From positions 1 to 8,411 of the forward strand of contig CAMBYA010000086.1 in assembly GCA_945872035.1 (NCBI GenBank): 8,411 nucleotides of DNA, given 5' to 3'. A model generated the notes under the pieces. It did no database searches, was not told the origin of the DNA, and saw only the letters and a program-made list of their open reading frames with translations. Every line of letters starts with the position of its first letter. Position 1 is the stretch's first letter. This document shows, one piece after another, positions 6,796-8,411 of this stretch. Source of the stretch: Rhizobium sp. Q54. Lineage in GTDB: Bacteria > Pseudomonadota > Alphaproteobacteria > SMXS01. The position numbers were made by a program, and so were the translations under genes.

Positions 6796-7668
6796 TTACC
6801 GCTTGGCAGCCAGCCGCGCCGTCACATCCTCGAGTTGGTCGAGGGTACCGTATTTGATCACCACGGAACCGCCCGGACCCTTGTGCTCGATGGCGACCCG
6901 CAGGCCGAGCACCTCGGAAAGCTGCTTCTCCAGCGCCCGCGTGTCGGCGTCCTTCATGGTGCGCACCGGGCCGCGCCCCTTCGAGCGCGGTGCCTCGCGG
7001 GCCAGATCCTCGGCCTGGCGGACGTTGAAACCGCGCGCGACGATCTCCTGCGCCAGCCATTCGGCATTGTCGGACGTCACCAGCGCGCGGGCGTGGCCCA
7101 TGGACAGCGCGCCGTTGTCGAGCAGCGCCTGCACCTTTTCGGGCAGGCTCAGCAGCCGGACCATGTTGGCCACATGCGGCCGGCTCTTGCCGACCACCTC
7201 GGCCACGTCCTGCTGGTTGTGGCCGAATTCGTCGATCAGCCGCCGGTAGCCGCGTGCCTCGTCGATGGGCGACAGATCCTGTCGCTGCACGTTCTCGACG
7301 ATGGCGATCTCCAGCGATTCGTCATCGGACAGCGTCTTCTCGATCACCGGCACGGCATGCAGCCGCGCCCGCTGCGCCGCGCGCCAGCGGCGTTCGCCGG
7401 CGACAATCTCATATTCGCCCGGCCGGGAGGATGATGGACGCACCAGGATCGGCTGCAGGATACCGCGCGCCTTGATCGACGTGGCAAGGTCTTCTATGGC
7501 CGCATCATCGAAGCGCGTGCGCGGCTGGTAGCGGTTGGGATGCAGCTTCTCGATCGGCAACTCGCGCGCGCCGCGCGGCGCGGCATCGGCCGCCACGGGA
7601 TCGTCACCGAGCAGGGCGGAAAGCCCGCGGCCCAGGCCGCCGGGGCGGCGCTTCTTGTCGTCTGCCAT
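6796..7668 (-). CDS. parB: Chromosome-partitioning protein ParB
   Basis: The 290-residue product is a chromosomal ParB, the CTP-dependent clamp that loads at parS sites, spreads along DNA and works with ParA to segregate replicated origins. GLGRGLSALLGD (residues 11-22) is the N-terminal segment that stimulates ParA. The N-terminal ParB domain has NRYQPR (45-50), the GERRWRA motif (91-97) and ENVQRQDLSPIDEA (125-138), which together form the CTP pocket. A helix-turn-helix follows (QQDVAEVVGKSRPHVANMVR, 152-171) for parS recognition, and the C-terminal part (about 240-290) is the dimerisation domain. All hallmark residues are present. AAGGA 7 bases before the ATG is a good ribosome binding site. 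The gene lies 16 bases after parA, so the pair is cotranscribed. Confidence 0.97.
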   Translation of the reverse strand: MADDKKRRPGGLGRGLSALLGDDPVAADAAPRGARELPIEKLHPNRYQPRTRFDDAAIEDLATSIKARGILQPILVRPSSSRPGEYEIVAGERRWRAAQRARLHAVPVIEKTLSDDESLEIAIVENVQRQDLSPIDEARGYRRLIDEFGHNQQDVAEVVGKSRPHVANMVRLLSLPEKVQALLDNGALSMGHARALVTSDNAEWLAQEIVARGFNVRQAEDLAREAPRSKGRGPVRTMKDADTRALEKQLSEVLGLRVAIEHKGPGGSVVIKYGTLDQLEDVTARLAAKR

Positions 7669-7684
7669 ATCTAAGTCCTTGAAA

Positions 7685-8411
7685 TCATACGCCGACGAGT
7701 TTCCTCTCGCGCTTCAGCAGCTCGGACGCCAGCTTGATGTAGGCCATGCTGCCGGGGCAGCGCATGTCGTAGACAATGGCCGGCTTGCCATGGCTCGGCG
7801 CCTCCGACAGCCGCACATTGCGCGGGATCACGGTCTTGAAGACCTTGTCGCCCATGAAGTCGCGCACATCATCCTCCACCTGGCTCGACAGCCGGTTGCG
7901 GCGGTCATACATGGTCAAGACGACGCCTTCGAGGCGGAGGTCCGGATTGAACGCGCCGCGCACCCGTTCGATGGTCTTCATCAGCAGGCTGAGGCCCTCC
8001 AGCGCGAAGAATTCGGTCTGCAGCGGGACAAGCACCGTGTCAGCTGCCACCAGCGCGTTGAGCGTCAGCAGTCCCAGCGACGGCGGCGAATCGATCAGCA
8101 CATAGTCGAAAGCCTCGAGCGCCTCGCCGGACTCACCGTTGCGCAGCGACTGGCGCAGCCGCTGGGCGCGGTCCTCGCCATTGACAAGTTCCAGCTCGGC
8201 GCCCGCCAGATCGACGGTGGAGCAGACCAGCTTCAACCCGGGGATCGCCGTCTGGATCAGCGCATCACCCAGGTCGTGGTCGCGCATCAGCACGTCGTAG
8301 ATGCTGACCTTGCGGGACGCCCGGTTGATGCCAAGGCCGGTGCTCGCGTTGCCCTGCGGGTCCAGGTCGATCATCAGCACCGACTTGCGGACCGCCGCCA
8401 GCGCGGTCGCC
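7685..8411 (-). CDS. parA: Chromosome-partitioning ATPase ParA, N-terminus outside window
   Basis: The last 241 residues of a ParA/Soj-type ATPase are visible; the reading frame stays open to the right edge. The deviant Walker A (KGGVGKTT) would lie just outside, roughly 20-25 residues upstream. Visible are the A' motif VLMIDLDPQGN (visible residues 11-21), the Walker B region FDYVLIDSPPSLG (101-113) with VPLQTEFFALEG soon after, and a C-terminus ending KRERKLVGV. ParA binds DNA non-specifically as an ATP dimer and is released by ParB, moving the origin region during segregation. A GTG at 8380 lies inside the conserved A' motif and cannot be the true start. parB follows after 16 bases on the same strand, and rsmG/mnmG often lie upstream in relatives, which I cannot see here. 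Confidence 0.96.
   Translation of the reverse strand, partial: ATALAAVRKSVLMIDLDPQGNASTGLGINRASRKVSIYDVLMRDHDLGDALIQTAIPGLKLVCSTVDLAGAELELVNGEDRAQRLRQSLRNGESGEALEAFDYVLIDSPPSLGLLTLNALVAADTVLVPLQTEFFALEGLSLLMKTIERVRGAFNPDLRLEGVVLTMYDRRNRLSSQVEDDVRDFMGDKVFKTVIPRNVRLSEAPSHGKPAIVYDMRCPGSMAYIKLASELLKRERKLVGV

Noticed and set aside
6614..7060. Minus-strand frame of 148 codons across the repeat and the end of parB
   Set aside because: It overlaps parB out of frame and runs into the palindromic repeat; no domain or ribosome binding site supports it.

Overview
The window looks like a piece of a high-GC alphaproteobacterial chromosome, near the replication origin. The evidence is the gene order leuS-lptE-holA facing parB and parA, together with a DUF3576-type lipoprotein directly upstream of leuS. 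As I recall, this arrangement is widespread in Alphaproteobacteria, where parAB usually sits close to oriC. Intergenic GANTC (CcrM-type) sites and an exact DnaA box in one intergenic region fit this. I cannot name a genus; a Rhodospirillales-like lineage is only a guess.

Layout, left to right: the 3' end of a ThiE/TenI-superfamily gene (+); a convergent gene for a secreted, probable outer-membrane beta-barrel protein (-); a 347-bp divergent intergenic region with a candidate promoter for each direction and the DnaA box; a DUF3576-like lipoprotein (+) followed by an intrinsic terminator; a leuS leader holding an unusual inverted repeat; then leuS, lptE and holA (+) in close succession. Next comes a 424-bp intergenic region between the convergent genes holA and parB. 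Last are parB and the C-terminal part of parA on the minus strand, cut by the window edge.

The genes are mostly housekeeping: leucyl-tRNA charging (leuS), LPS export to the outer membrane (lptE), clamp loading at the replication fork (holA), and chromosome partitioning (parA, parB). The shared theme is growth, replication and envelope assembly; no defence, phage or secondary-metabolism system is visible.

The most unusual sequence is between holA and parB: a 264-bp nested palindrome with 32-bp ends that match at 30 of 32 positions in inverted orientation and two further inverted levels inside. It is non-coding and looks like a MITE-like or REP-like intergenic repeat. The leuS leader repeat and the DnaA box are secondary points of interest.
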